DNA of 64,000 nucleotides from Symsagittifera roscoffensis (Eukaryota; Xenacoelomorpha; Acoela; Convolutidae), in contig NC_087069.1 of the NCBI RefSeq assembly GCF_963678635.1, positions 40,157,331 to 40,221,330 on the forward strand. The letters run 5' to 3'. A model generated the notes under the pieces. That model was not told the DNA's origin and did not search any database. It saw only the letters and a program-made list of their open reading frames with translations. Below, piece after piece: positions 1 to 11,400 of this stretch. Both the position numbers and the translations under genes were made by a program. How positions within the stretch are numbered: the first letter of the stretch is position 1; the number at the start of each line of letters is the position of its first letter.

Positions 1-331
1 AAGAGGCAAAGACAAACCAAGTTAACAACCTTCCCCCCCCCCCTCCGCCCCAAATCCGTTTAGAAGGGAGGATGTTAACGTGGTATTGAGTTCGAATTTT
101 TAGCAAATCAGAATAGAGCATTTTACACGCAGCGGTTAACAAAATTAATTTAAATTCAACGCTGGGGTGGAGGATCTTAACTTGGTCTATTTGGAGGGGA
201 GGATGTCAACTTGATTTGCAAAGACTAACTAGATTCCAAGCAACTTCATTTAATTTTTTTCTGGTTATTATGCTTGTGTGTTAGTTTAAAAAGATTATAC
301 AGGCCCAAATTTTGTTTTGCTGAGTCAGATT
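1..331. other. Intergenic DNA downstream of lipocalin A
   Basis: No gene seen. An 11-base C run lies at 33-43. An imperfect motif of the form GGAGGATnTTAACnTGG recurs at about 66, 170 and 200, so this looks like degraded simple or tandem repeat DNA just past the 3' end of the minus-strand lipocalin gene. Confidence 0.5.
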
Positions 332-1785
332 TTACCACGCCGCTATTTTATTTTGAGAATGAGCGTAATTACAGTTTTGTTTCCACGTCCAGATCATTGC
401 GGGCACGGCTCGCTCACCCCCTGAAACTGTTTTAAAGAAGCGCTGCTCAACTTCCACTATGGCTTCAGGGTCCAAGGTATGGCTACGATGTAGTAACCAT
501 GCATATTCCGTGGCTTTATAAAAAATAGCACCAACTTTTTTCTCGTAGCAAGAATAGAGGACCATGAAATCATTAAGTTTACTGTCGATGACAATCAAAT
601 GCATTGTTCTGTCATTAAATAGTTTAACTGTCTCAAACTCGATATCGAATTCATAAAAGAGTGTTTCGGAGCCAACTGAGGCTGAAAGAGAAATTTCTGC
701 TCTCTGCAATACTGGGTTCATAAATAAAGACTGTCCGTGAATATCAATGTCCATTTTCACTGTGGCTGCTGAAACATAACAGTGCCCGAGTCGAGCTTTT
801 TCACCTAAATTGAAGCAAGATTTGAGCGGTTTGAGCGGTTTTTTTAGACGATTGCGCACAAAATCTTGCTTCAAAATGAGCGGTTTGAGCGGTTTTTGAA
901 CGGTTTTTCTAAAAAAAACCGCGCAGGCTTTTGAGTCTTCGTTGGCACTTTTTTGGTGGTTATTTCTGTTGTTTAATAATAGTTTTTAACTTGATAAATG
1001 TCTGCTCTTGAAAAAAGGGTTTATCAACTCCCATTAAAAGTTGTTTCAAAAATTGATCGAAAACAAAAATAAAATAGGGATAAAGCGTGTAATTGAAGCT
1101 AATCAAGATGAAAAGCTGGCTCTGTACAAAAATTGAAGAATCTGACAACCACAAAAAAACGCGAAATTAAAAAACAACACAAGAACCGCCGATATTGATT
1201 CTATTTCAAAACTGATACGCTTAAAAGGCAAATTCAGCCTAGTTAATTAATTAAGGAGCAAAATTTTCATCGCTTTTTTTTTTAAAAAGGCCTTCTTTTT
1301 TGTTTGGTTTAGAATGTTTTATTAGCTAAATAGAAAAACCGGCCTCGAATCGCAAAAAAGAGCTTCGCTCAAAAAACTCTAATTGGGGGGAAATGAAAGA
1401 AACGGACTATGCTTAGACATGGTGGATATAGCTTTTCATATATCATCTACGAATCGCAGAAATCACAATTATTAATATTATGATTATTATTTTGATTATG
1501 GTTATTAATCATTTTTAATATTGTGTTTATTATGATTATTATTATTCGTTACTCACCACTGGAATTGAATTTGCGGGTTTTGAATGCGAATGAGTTGCAT
1601 GATCGCGGAATTTCTGGTGAATAAAAAGACCTCTTCGATTCGTACCAAGTTCCTTCTAATTCTTTAAGCGTTATACCTTTAGACGTCACTGCTTCCGGAC
1701 ATCGTAGCTCATCGAAAGAACTTATCTGTGCTTTAATTAAGAAAAGTACAAGAAAACTAATCAAAATTAACAAAGGTTTCTTCAT
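332..1785 (-). CDS. Lipocalin-family secreted protein A (two exons)
   Basis: Likely a secreted carrier of small hydrophobic ligands. Exon 1 is 1785 down to 1557 and exon 2 is 768 down to 332. The donor is GTGAGT (complement of 1551-1556) and the acceptor ends TTTCAG (complement of 769-774). Joining gives 666 nt in frame, 221 aa, with a phase 1 intron. The ATG at 1785 opens a clear signal peptide (Lys-Lys then a hydrophobic core, residues 1-20). GTWYE at residues 45-49 is the lipocalin first-strand G-x-W motif. Exon 2 carries the strand G/H signature (a YSC motif, then Tyr-Ala-Trp-(Ile/Leu)-Leu-His-Arg) and a C-terminal Cys. Cysteines in both exons fit the usual lipocalin disulfides, and the length is normal for the family. 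Gene B at 53091-54996 has the same structure, which supports the model. The ligand is unknown. Confidence 0.8.
811..900. repeat. Inverted repeat with TTGAGCGGT tandem copies in lipocalin A intron
   Basis: Perfect 13-bp inverted arms lie at 811-823 and 861-873. Each arm is followed by short tandem copies of TTGAGCGGT, with a degenerate GAACGGT at the end. The whole block sits in the single intron of lipocalin A, close to the acceptor. It could be a small foldback element or simple-repeat slippage. Confidence 0.6.
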
Positions 1786-3088
1786 ATTGAAGGCTGAGTC
1801 TCTAAAAAATAAATTTAGGTCGTTTGTCGTTTTATCAATCAAAATATGATTATGTAAACAATGAGAGTATTATCATAACAAAATTTGAAGGTGTTTAATG
1901 GTTTCTCTGAGAGTGACTTGACCTTCAAAGAATAAATACGCCGTTCTGTAGTTTCTTTTAAAGCTCTTTTAAGAAAGAAAGCTATTTTGATTGTCTGGTA
2001 ACGGCGAAAACCATCCATTTGTTTATTTGGGAGGAGCAAAAATTTGCCATTTGACTTCTGTCGTAAGTGCTCAAAAACTTAGTGGCGACCGCATTTTTAC
2101 TTGCTTGACCGCGGTATCATTGATATATTCCGTTCATACCCTTGATGTGATATCAATGACAGTATTGACAAACAAGCTAAAATTACCAACCGGCTATTTT
2201 AGCTTGTTTGTCAATACTGTCATTCATATCACATCAAGTGTGTGCTCCCTATATCATATAGCTCCCGAAAGTTTTAATTGTAAAGAGTGATTTTGAAAAA
2301 CCATAAAATTTAACTATAAAATTTTTCTTCAAGTTATTGGAAATTTTGTGAGATTTTTTTCAAATGTATTGTAAATGTTAAATAAAAATATATTTTTTTG
2401 CAATTTAGTGTTTGAATCCGAGAGTCATGGCTTAAAAATTTTTCTACTCTTGAAAACCTACGAGCTTTCTTTCAAGTTGTAAAAAAAGGCTGGGAAAAAA
2501 ACCCACCTTATGCCATAGTTTTTCTCGTAATTAATTAGGGATTATGTTCGAGACAACAATTGATCCAGAAGATTTCTTCGTAACATTGTACTATTTACGT
2601 TTTGCTTTGTAGAAAAACCAATAAAGAGTTATTTTATAAGATACTCAGGCACCGTTCCTCTAAAATGTTTAAAGTGATTTTTGTTAATTTGCTTGTAAAT
2701 TTGAACTTTGTAAATTTGAACTTTGAGAACAAAATGATTTTTTAATCAGATTTTTAAATCTGCATTGAATTTTAACAGACTTTTTTTAAATTTTGATTGA
2801 AACTATTTAAAGCTATGTGTGAAATAATTTGTTCTTTGGGTACTAAACTAAAATATGGCTGAGATTCAAAAATCGAAACATATTGAATAAATAAAACTGA
2901 CTATTAATTTGAAAATTTACCAATAATATTCTCTATATTAAACAAATATGTAAATTTTCAAACTAAAACGAGGCCATTTGAAATTAATTGCTTACAAGTT
3001 GCAAATGGCAATCTCATTTTTGAGGCTTCTCTATTTGAAAATTTGATATCTTTAACATGCAGGCCGGCCTAATTGCATGCGGGTCGCT
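1786..3088. other. Intergenic DNA upstream of lipocalin A
   Basis: AT-rich DNA with no supportable gene. The lipocalin A promoter should lie just above 1785, but no clear TATA box or initiator stands out. The only strong structure is the 98-bp foldback at 2141-2238. A short open frame that runs through that foldback is not believable as a gene. Confidence 0.5.
2141..2238. repeat. Near-perfect 43-bp inverted repeat (foldback)
   Basis: Arms 2141-2183 and 2196-2238 are reverse complements over 43 bp with a single mismatch, separated by a 12-nt loop (2184-2195). Transcribed RNA would form a long hairpin of pre-miRNA-like size. The near-perfect arms are more typical of a foldback or MITE-type element, or of an siRNA source, than of an ordinary animal miRNA, which usually has several bulges. 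Confidence 0.85.
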
Positions 3089-4883
3089 TACAGTCACGTA
3101 CAAAAATAGTTGGTGCACTTTGATCTTAGGACTTTGAACGTAAAGACTTTGAACGTAAAATACTTTCACTTTTTGCTGATACTTTTTCCATATCTACTCA
3201 ATTTTTTCACAATTCAAATTAAAATCGTTTTGCAACAGAGTAGATCAGTTTCCATTCAATTTTTAAAAATTTTAAGTCGCATCAAGGTAATAAAAACATT
3301 TACAATAATAAGGCAATTATCAAAAAATTCGGAGAAATTACTACATAAGTGGACACAGTTAAGCGCAAATTCAGGATTTTACTCTCAAAAATGCCTCTTT
3401 GCAATGTTCATTTTGCACAACAATTCATGCGAACTTTAATAAAACTCTTATATAGACCAAAAACAAATGATCGGAGCTTCTCTCTATGAATTTACCAGTT
3501 TTTTTCCGGGTCTGAAAATGCCAATGTTCTTCATTTGAACTTCGCTTGAAAGATTTTTACTTCGAAGATTTTTACTTTGCGTGAAAACTTAAGAAACGTC
3601 AGTGTTAAAAAAAGATTTCACACTAATTGTCTCCATTTTTTTTCACTCCGCTTTTTTGAGAAAGAATTCACTACGACAAAAAACTTACTGCACATGAGGA
3701 AAACTGGCGTTCTCAGACCAGGATTATATTGGTGAGTTATTGAAACCAAATATTGGTAGTCTCAGTTGGTAGCTCTGATCATTTGCTGCTGCTCTACGTA
3801 AAAACTTCAATGAATTTCGAAGGAAGGAATGTCAAAACGGACACTGAAAACAAGCGTTTGAGATATTAAAATCCTGAATTTGCGCTCAATATTGTGCACT
3901 AGTGTCTAAAAATGAAAAACCAGGACTAGAAGGTAACAAAAGTTGCTGATATTTTGAATTGCGCATGGAATACACTCCATAGAATATTGAAAAGAAAAGA
4001 GAATGCAGTACTGTCGAGTGCAAAGCAGTGTAATGTCAGAAGACCAAATTTATCAGAAAATTATTTACAACTATGCCGCCAAAATCCAGCTAAATAATTC
4101 ACAAAATATCAATGAAAGGATTACAAAATGAACTGCTTTTTAAGTTCATAAAATTACAAAAGATGATTTAACTCTTTCGGTGAAAAAATGTTCGCCGAAT
4201 TTCAAAAAAACTTTTGATCAATTTCCACAAAAGAAAAAAAGAAAATTGCGGACTGTTTGTTGTAAAACTCGATTAAACTGAAACTTTGTACAATGAAGAC
4301 TCTTTACTTTTTCTGACGAATGCCATTTTGTTTGCGGTTTTTCTATGGGCGTGGGTTGCCTATCATGGAGTCAGAAAAATATTTAAACTGTCCAAAAAAG
4401 CTAATGCAAATAAGTATATGGATACCCTACAATCCTGTTTACCTGATATATTGGACTTTTTGTGTGGCGATGAATATGTTTTTCATCAGTACAATGCGTC
4501 TATTCGCACTGCAAGGAACTTGCTCCGGTTTTTCTGGATAAACAACAGAAACCGGACCACCTGGCCAGCTCAATCACCTGACATACAAGCTCGACTGCAA
4601 AAAAAACTGAAATCAGAAATTGATTCTGCAGCTTCTGGGAGCACCTATTTGATTTGCTCAAACAATTTTTTCTGGAATACCCGACTGAAAAGATCCAAAA
4701 TTTTTGTGACAGCCTGCCTTGAAGAGTCAAAGAAGCAAACAGGATGAAAGGATACGTCACTAAATATTAAATTTAAAAAATATATCTTAGTCTTTCTCGG
4801 TTTGTTTTTAATTCTTTTTTCGACTCAAAAAGAAGTATTGGTTCAATTCAAAAGTGCACCGACTATTTTTGTACGTGACTGTA
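3089..4883 (+). mobile_element. Tc1/mariner-type DNA transposon, inactive copy
   Basis: Terminal inverted repeats of 31 nt (3091-3121 and 4851-4881) begin CAGTCACGTACAAAAATAG and differ at one position. Both ends are flanked by TA (3089-3090 and 4882-4883), the Tc1/mariner target duplication. The length, about 1.8 kb, fits the family. The interior holds a decayed transposase on the plus strand. Confidence 0.85.
3911..4747 (+). pseudogene. Decayed Tc1-like transposase
   Basis: The first part (about 3911-4085) reads in pieces as a helix-turn-helix/Lys-Arg region typical of Tc1 transposases, ending in a Cys-Arg-Gln-Asn-Pro-Ala-Lys stretch before a stop. After several stops, an open frame at 4286-4747 (153 aa) contains the catalytic-domain signature: Tyr-Met-Asp-x-Leu, a Phe-His-Gln-Tyr-Asn-Ala block where the second Asp motif is expected (Asp appears changed to Tyr), and Trp-Pro-Ala-Gln-Ser-Pro-Asp. 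The usual NPIEnxW motif that follows is missing. Broken frames and lost catalytic motifs mean it is not functional. Confidence 0.75.
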
Positions 4884-5740
4884 GCAGCAATTGGCTCCTA
4901 TGGCAATTAGAATTGCGTTTGTTTTCTCGCAAGTGCAAATCAAACTCAAACTGATGATTGCCGCATCAAAGTGGTTTTTTTTTAACTGTCATGCATGGGG
5001 GTACGCATGAAAGTCGCTATACTAAGGGACACCAATTCTACAATTTGAACAAACTCCATAAATTTGTCACGTTGTTTGGTGTATACCTCGGTTGAGTTAA
5101 AAGTTAAGAGAGTGTGATATTGATGTGTTTTGAAGTTGTTTGATTGGTCCGGATATTTTCAGCTTTTTGTAGCTTCTCAAAAAATTGCGAGCGCTTAGCA
5201 AATTGTAGACTTCTTTCATTCAAGTTCAACCAAAAGAATACACTACAGATAAATCTCCTGAAATATCACGTTTTTACTGAACTAGTTAGTAAGTTATTTT
5301 CATATATAAGAAAAAGACTATTCAGTTCATTCTATCTTTATTTCATATAATTGATTCCCAGACTTTAAAATTAGAAAAAAAACTGTTTTGAAAAACAATA
5401 ATCGCAAGATTTTTGCTTTTCATTTTCAGTAAAAAAACACAGCTTTTCATCATCATGATTAACACGAATGAACAAACCTTAGGCACGTAAACAATAGATT
5501 CAAGAACAAACTGCTTTTAAAACAGCTATGGCAATTTTTTAGTGAGCTGTGTTATTGTCCAAAATTGTTCTAAATTAGCTATGCTGACGAGTCTTTTAAA
5601 GGACTATAAGGATAGGCTAATTGAGCGATTATATTCCATTGCCTTCTAAAAATCTTTCAAGGCCAGATGAAGATAATTGTGAAAATTCAAAGATCTCATC
5701 AAGAAAACAACAAACTAAGAGTTTGTTTCCAAGTTGTTAC
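4884..5740. other. Intergenic DNA before Element 1
   Basis: AT-rich sequence with no gene, RNA or repeat that I can support. It ends at the CAAG target site of Element 1 (5741-5744). Confidence 0.5.
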
Positions 5741-5859
5741 CAAGTGGAACCTGATCTAAACTACATTTTATGATTGGATAAATTAAATATTTTACCAATG
5801 TAAAGTATTTAATATTAACCAATCATGATCCATCTAACTAACAATCCACTTATTTGTAA

Positions 5860-5887
5860 GTGCTGAAATTACTTGTAATTTCAGCAC
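5860..5887 (+). other. Perfect 12-bp hairpin in Element 1 LTR
   Basis: GTGCTGAAATTA pairs with TAATTTCAGCAC across a CTTG loop. The same hairpin is at 24364-24391 in the 3' LTR. It lies about 60 nt upstream of AATAAA, so it could act in transcript start, 3'-end formation or packaging; this is inference. Confidence 0.75.
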
Positions 5888-5948
5888 CAGAGAGATTTGA
5901 ATTTAACTTAGAAATTAGTTGAACTCTCCCGAGTACTTCAGCAGCCGC

Positions 5949-5954
5949 AATAAA
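5949..5954 (+). promoter_or_regulatory. Candidate poly(A) signal in Element 1 LTR
   Basis: AATAAA; the matching copy at 24453-24458 is the one that would end element transcripts. Position within the LTR is plausible, but cleavage is not shown. Confidence 0.4.
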
Positions 5955-6156
5955 CCAGTATACCCTAGATCTATTGAGCCTAGCAGAGACTAGTTAAACA
6001 ACCTGAGACTAGATAGTATAAGAGTAAGATTAGGATCGGTATTAGACTAAGAAGTTGCACGAATCTATCCGGCCGAAAATAAGATAGCGTGACGAGCAGA
6101 CGGTGTACCCTATCCGAAATTACTCTATGAGTTATACCCATCGGTCCTAACTCATC

Positions 6157-6174
6157 TGGTGCGACCATAAGTCT
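6157..6174 (+). other. Candidate primer-binding site, Element 1
   Basis: TGGTGCGACCATAAGTCT starts 2 nt after the 5' LTR, where the tRNA 3' end (complement of ..CCA) should pair to start minus-strand DNA. I cannot assign the tRNA from memory. Confidence 0.55.
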
Positions 6175-7402
6175 CGAACAAGACCTTAATAGCTTAGAAT
6201 TAACCAATAATATATTAGAATTTAGACAAAACATTTACAAAATGTTATACGACAATAATTTAATCGAAATGTCTCTACGACTCAATAGATCAGAGCCAAT
6301 ATTCCGAACGATAACAGAACTACCCGGAATTGGAAGAAGACCTCGAACCAGAGACGACATACGACAAAGCAGAAACTTACCATATAGTTATATGATAGTT
6401 CGGCAAAAGCCAGAACAAACTTTTGTATTTAGAATACTACTAGCAATGAATTTAGATTTTCATTTGCAAACATAAAATTTTGAAGTCAATCTTCAAAATC
6501 ATTTCAGGCGCTAAACAAAATTATTAATATACAATAACGATTGATAAAAAGATCTCAGATCGTTTTCCTAAATTCTGCAGTAATATACAAAACATGTTTG
6601 AAAAATATTTATTGAAAAATAAAAATAAAAATTAGTAGCATGACAATAAACGGTTAGTAATTATAAATCATCCTGTTGTTCCAGCTTCATCGCCTAAACA
6701 TAACAGCATTCATAAGCTCACTAATATCATAAAAATACTAAATCTATTCTTTACACAAATTTAAAACATTTTAAACTTAAATTCACTTAATTTTAAAATC
6801 AGATCATCAAGGCTTATCCTTGGATCTTAAATCATTTTCTATTTAATTAAATTTAAAACTTGATCATCAAGGCCTATCCTTGGATCAAAAAGAACAACTT
6901 TGTTCTCCCCCACCCACTTAACTAGTGTCTAACGACCTCAAACCTCGATTCACTATCCAACCCTTTCTAAAAACCCAGGACTAATAGAAATTTTTGAACA
7001 AAATTAATCATTCAAATTAGGATAAACAGTGAAGAACTTCGGTTATTCATCCTTCACTTGATCCCCCCTCTTACCAGACCCAGGATAAATCTTAAACTTA
7101 GTAAGTTTAAAATAGTATCTAACGAACTACTCGCGTTCTAATTATACCTGAACCTTGTGGATCGATTTACTATTCTCCAACCCTGAAAACAATCACTACC
7201 CTTAAGTAAGATTAAGTAAGTTAACACCTTAGCTTATACTATCCACGAGAAAGTATAAAATCATTCTTCGGAATCGATATACTTTTCTCCCCAACCCTGA
7301 ACAAATAGACCCAGGTTAGGCTAACAAAAAAATCGTAAGGACTAACAGTTTAAGTAAATAGAAATCATTTAACAACCTTTTGCATCCGTCATCCTAAACC
7401 TT
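6175..7402 (+). other. Element 1 leader with repeated modules
   Basis: About 1.2 kb of mostly untranslated leader. A block of the form ATCATCAAGGCYTATCCTTGGAT occurs twice (about 6802 and 6862). A second motif, CTATyCnCCAACCCT, recurs near 6950, 7170 and 7285 after TCTAACGA-like or ATCGAT-like sequence, suggesting diverged direct repeats. A 77-codon frame (6242-6475) starts with ATG just after the LTR and is basic, but nothing supports it as a real gene. Packaging or translation-control roles are possible. Confidence 0.5.
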
Positions 7403-7870
7403 ATGTCATTTAAAAACCTAGGAAATAAACAAACAATCGTTTTACACAATTGTGAAATAGATAATAAAAAATACGACCTTGTAATCACACCTCATACACA
7501 AACAGTTGGATACATTAGAACAAAACGACAAACATTAAAGAGAAAAATAATAACTAAACAAAGACAAATAACACGAAAAAGATTTTCAAAAAATCGAAAC
7601 GCATTTTCAGAATCAGAAACCAACAGTTTAGACGAACTTTATAAACTAAAAGAATCAATAGATAAAAATTGCCCAATTCACGATCAATTATATTTCTCTG
7701 ACTCAGAAACAACTTCAAATTCATCAAAAAGAGGAAAAAGAAGAATAAAAAAGCAGTATAAACACAAACCAGTACATTTATACAATTGGAATCAACCAAT
7801 TAGACACATTGATAATTACATATTAACAGTCATCGAACGAAAAAATGAGCTCAACGCACACCCCAGGTGA
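7403..7870 (+). CDS. Element 1 first ORF, basic protein of unknown function
   Basis: 155 aa from ATG 7403. The protein is very basic (many Lys/Arg, with KRK and RKR clusters near residues 40-60 and 110-120) with an acidic Ser/Glu patch near residues 70-100. No domain is recognised. It ends inside the start of the next ORF, overlapping by 26 nt, and the next frame begins at an ATG that follows an A run (GAAAAAATGA). That arrangement could reflect translational coupling, a +1 frame change in one longer Gag precursor, or an indel. Lys/Arg richness suggests nucleic-acid or membrane binding, but this is a guess. Confidence 0.5.
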   Translation: MSFKNLGNKQTIVLHNCEIDNKKYDLVITPHTQTVGYIRTKRQTLKRKIITKQRQITRKRFSKNRNAFSESETNSLDELYKLKESIDKNCPIHDQLYFSDSETTSNSSKRGKRRIKKQYKHKPVHLYNWNQPIRHIDNYILTVIERKNELNAHPR

Positions 7871-8471
7871 AGAAAGTCCAGATGATGATGATATCTTCCC
7901 CTTTATCGTAGATGCAACCACTGATAGAGGACAGCATATATTCTGCAAAAATTTACTCTTAAATTTGTTTGAACCCGGAATCAGTCCATGTAAAACAGAG
8001 TTCCCAGATGTAAAAATCAAAAGACAAATTATCGATCACTATCTAAAAGATATATGTAACCTAACACAACAATACGGAATCTACTCCATAGAATTCAGCT
8101 CACCAAACCAGAATCACAGTAAATATATAATTCAAACAGACGACCTTGATTTAGAATTCTCAAAAGTATTCTCAGAATATATAAAAAGCATCCAATATCA
8201 TAACTCACAAAGAGCAAACTCCATATTCACCAATGAAGTTTTTGCGATAATATATAGTTATATCTCGATATTAGAAAACGAAATCCAGATACCAAATGTC
8301 TCACCGACAGAAACATCTAAACATATAAGAGTACGACATGAAATCACACTACTCTCTAGTTTTCTAAATATAATTAAAGAAAATTTCACGAAAGATGAAG
8401 TTTCACAACATACAAAACACGACTTACCAAAAAATCTTGGCATGGTTCATAATAGATTATTTCACACATAA
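7845..8471 (+). CDS. Element 1 Gag N-terminal region (separate frame)
   Basis: 208 aa from ATG 7845, starting with a Ser/Thr/Asp-rich segment (DDDD at residues 13-16) and then a mixed helical region. No named domain is recognised. The last 77 nt overlap the main gag-pol frame, which lies +1 relative to it. Around 8430-8445 the +1 frame continues smoothly at an A6 run, so the two frames are probably one Gag N-terminus split by a one-base shift. Two independently translated overlapping ORFs cannot be excluded. Confidence 0.5.
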   Translation: MSSTHTPGEESPDDDDIFPFIVDATTDRGQHIFCKNLLLNLFEPGISPCKTEFPDVKIKRQIIDHYLKDICNLTQQYGIYSIEFSSPNQNHSKYIIQTDDLDLEFSKVFSEYIKSIQYHNSQRANSIFTNEVFAIIYSYISILENEIQIPNVSPTETSKHIRVRHEITLLSSFLNIIKENFTKDEVSQHTKHDLPKNLGMVHNRLFHT

Positions 8472-11400
8472 TATTGATTTAATTTCACAAGCAAGAAAAA
8501 ATTTTAGACCCCAAAACTCAAACGATGATACTGCCATCACAGAACAATCAGACTATGTTTGGGACCCCGAATGGTCTCATCCCGCATCCATAAACTTCCC
8601 ACAATCAATCTCAAGTCAAGCAATAAGTACGATATCTTATGTAAGAGATTATGTACGAGTAATACCATTAACCATTGATGCAACACCATTAAACTATAAT
8701 ACATTTTTACCCGATATGCAAAATAATAGTTTAAACTCTACAGTCATACACAATGAAAACCTCAATGGAACTAGGAATCTTACTCAACAAGATATCCAGA
8801 CACCATCACACTTCATAAATGAAGAAATCGTACACACAACAACTACACAACAAATTATTTCACCAATACGTCCAAACTTAACAACACCAAGAAATACAAA
8901 TCCTTCACAAACACAGGTAACATTACAATCAACCGTTAAACCTTCGGTTGCCCCAAAATATTCACACATGGATTACCAAACATACAGACCCATGACAATA
9001 CCGCCAAAAACACGCAAAACGTTCACTAGAAACAACTTTGCAGACCATAATTATAATTACACACATCCATCAAAAACATATTATCAACCACAAAAAAATT
9101 TTAGTAATTATACAAGATCTCGAAACTGGGATAACCCAATGGCACCACCTAATTCAGTAAATTTCCAAACAAATTTACATCCTCCACAGGATCGTAGTGA
9201 AAATAATCCATTTTTTCAACAAAATAAAAATAAAAAACAAACATCTTATCAAATGGATTACTTATCCTCAGATGATGATTTCTTACAACCAGATATATTT
9301 ACACCCTATAATCAAGAATATCGTGGACAAGGAATACAGAAACCACATACATATAATAGAATTTTTTCTCCACAACCAATAGATACACAAAACCAACAAC
9401 CAATTCAACAACAAAACCCAATTAATACACAATCTTTTCAACCAATTCAGCAACAAAACCCAATGATTGCAAACTCGTACCAACCAGCACAAATGCAAAA
9501 TGAAATACCACTCCCATATTATCTTCAACAACACGAAATAACAAGAAATCAACTTTCAAATTTTTCTCAAATGCCAAATGCAGCAGAATCATTACAAATG
9601 ACGATGAATCCATACCTTATGGGTGGATCATCAATAACATCAAATAAACCTTTAATGGTATTCACAGGAACAGACCCTGAATATTCTGTAGAAGACTATT
9701 TAAATGCAGTCACAGCAAATTTGATTTTAAATATAGGACCTGAACCAATTAAAACGCCACTACATCAAAACTGGATACATCGACGCACAGCGTTAATACA
9801 AACAACTCTAGATGGCGCAGCCCAAAAATGGTTTTCAGTATTGCCTATAGAAATAAAATCAAATTGGAAAAGGTTTACACAAGAATTTTCAAAAATGTTT
9901 GACTCCGAAAGAAACAAACAACAACAAAGAGTTTTATGTAATGAAATTCGCAGATTACCAAACGAAACCATCAAGCAATTAGCAGTACGAATCGAAACAC
10001 TAGTTCGAAAAGCATATTCATTAAATACACATGACTATAAAAACACAAAGATGACAGAAATCTTAATGATGACCTTAACACCACAATTAAGGAAAATAGC
10101 AATAAAAAAGAGAGCATCCCATCCTTCGTCAATTCGAGAACCCGATTTAGATTTTCGAAAACTAGTAGACAAACTAGAACAAGCAGAAATCACAATGAAA
10201 CTCGAAGAAACGGAAAATCTGAAATTACAATACGTTAACAGAATTGAAACAGCTTCCACAAATATAAACAATATACAGGAATCAGATACAGACCTCGTTG
10301 AAAAAATCACTGAAATACTCAATATTTACGAAAAACACCCAAACTTTAAAGGCAAACCATCTTTCAAAAAATGGTGTAATTATTGCCGACGATACGGACA
10401 TAGTATTTCTGAATGTAGACAAAAACAGCAAGACAATCAAAATAAACCTCAAAAATATAAAGAACCAAATAAATCATTCTATCAATACATGAAAAAAGAC
10501 CAAAATCTACCGAACAAAACAGTCTACAGCAACAACAGTTCAGGAAAACCACTCCCGAACAATACAAATTATACAAGAAATCAATCACCATATAACTCAA
10601 GTTATAGAGGAAGATCACCAGAACGAAGAAACACGCAAAATTCATCACAAAATCACTACAATAGACCAAATAGTCGAAATAACTACTCCAGATCACATTC
10701 AAATACACAACGATTTGTTTCTAGATCTAATTCCCAATCAAGAAATAATTATTATCCAAACAATCAATCACGAAATTCATCATACAATAGGAATAGAAAC
10801 TACTCCAATAATCGGAATAGAAGTTATTCAAACAACCGAAACCAGAATTACCCGAACAATCAATCAAGGAATAACTCATATAATAGATCAAACTATAACA
10901 GACCAAACAATAATTACCAAAACAGATCGCAAAATAATTCACAAAATCGACATTCAAGTTATAATAATCGTTATAGAAATTATTCCCAATCACCACACCG
11001 GAATAATAATAACTATAATAATTCTAATAATCGCCACAGAAGTAGTACACCTAAACATCAAAGACATATTAATCAAGTACAATCTAATCCAGAAACAACA
11101 TCAGACCCTCCAGGTATTGATGACACAGTAACTGATACGTTACAACTCAATCAAATAAACTGTGGATCATCAGATTCAGAAAGCGATGCAGAAAACACTC
11201 TCTCCATCAATATGATAAAAGTCGAAAATGACTATGAACCTGTTATATATGAACAACCTTTTTCATCACACATATATGAGAATCAATCAGAACTCCTTCA
11301 CAATTATTATATTGAACCCGTCCATTCCACACCGACGACACAAAAAACTAATGTAATTAACACTACAAATCAACCCAATGAGAACGAAAAAACAAAATGC

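Larger units (their letters stand above)
5745..6154 (+). repeat. Element 1 5' LTR
   Basis: 410 bp, TGGAACC...ACTCA. It matches 24250-24658 except for a T-run length change near 5767 and one A/G difference. It contains a hairpin at 5860-5887 and a possible polyadenylation signal AATAAA at 5949-5954. Confidence 0.93.

Noticed and set aside
1991-2290. 99-codon plus-strand ORF
   Set aside because: It runs through the 98-bp foldback and has no recognisable composition or domain; a chance frame.
3110-3439. 109-codon ORF at the left end of the Tc1-like transposon
   Set aside because: It begins inside the terminal inverted repeat and does not resemble the transposase N-terminus.
6242-6475. 77-codon ORF just after the Element 1 5' LTR
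   Set aside because: It lies in the repetitive leader next to the primer-binding site and has no domain; noted in the leader entry but not called as a gene.
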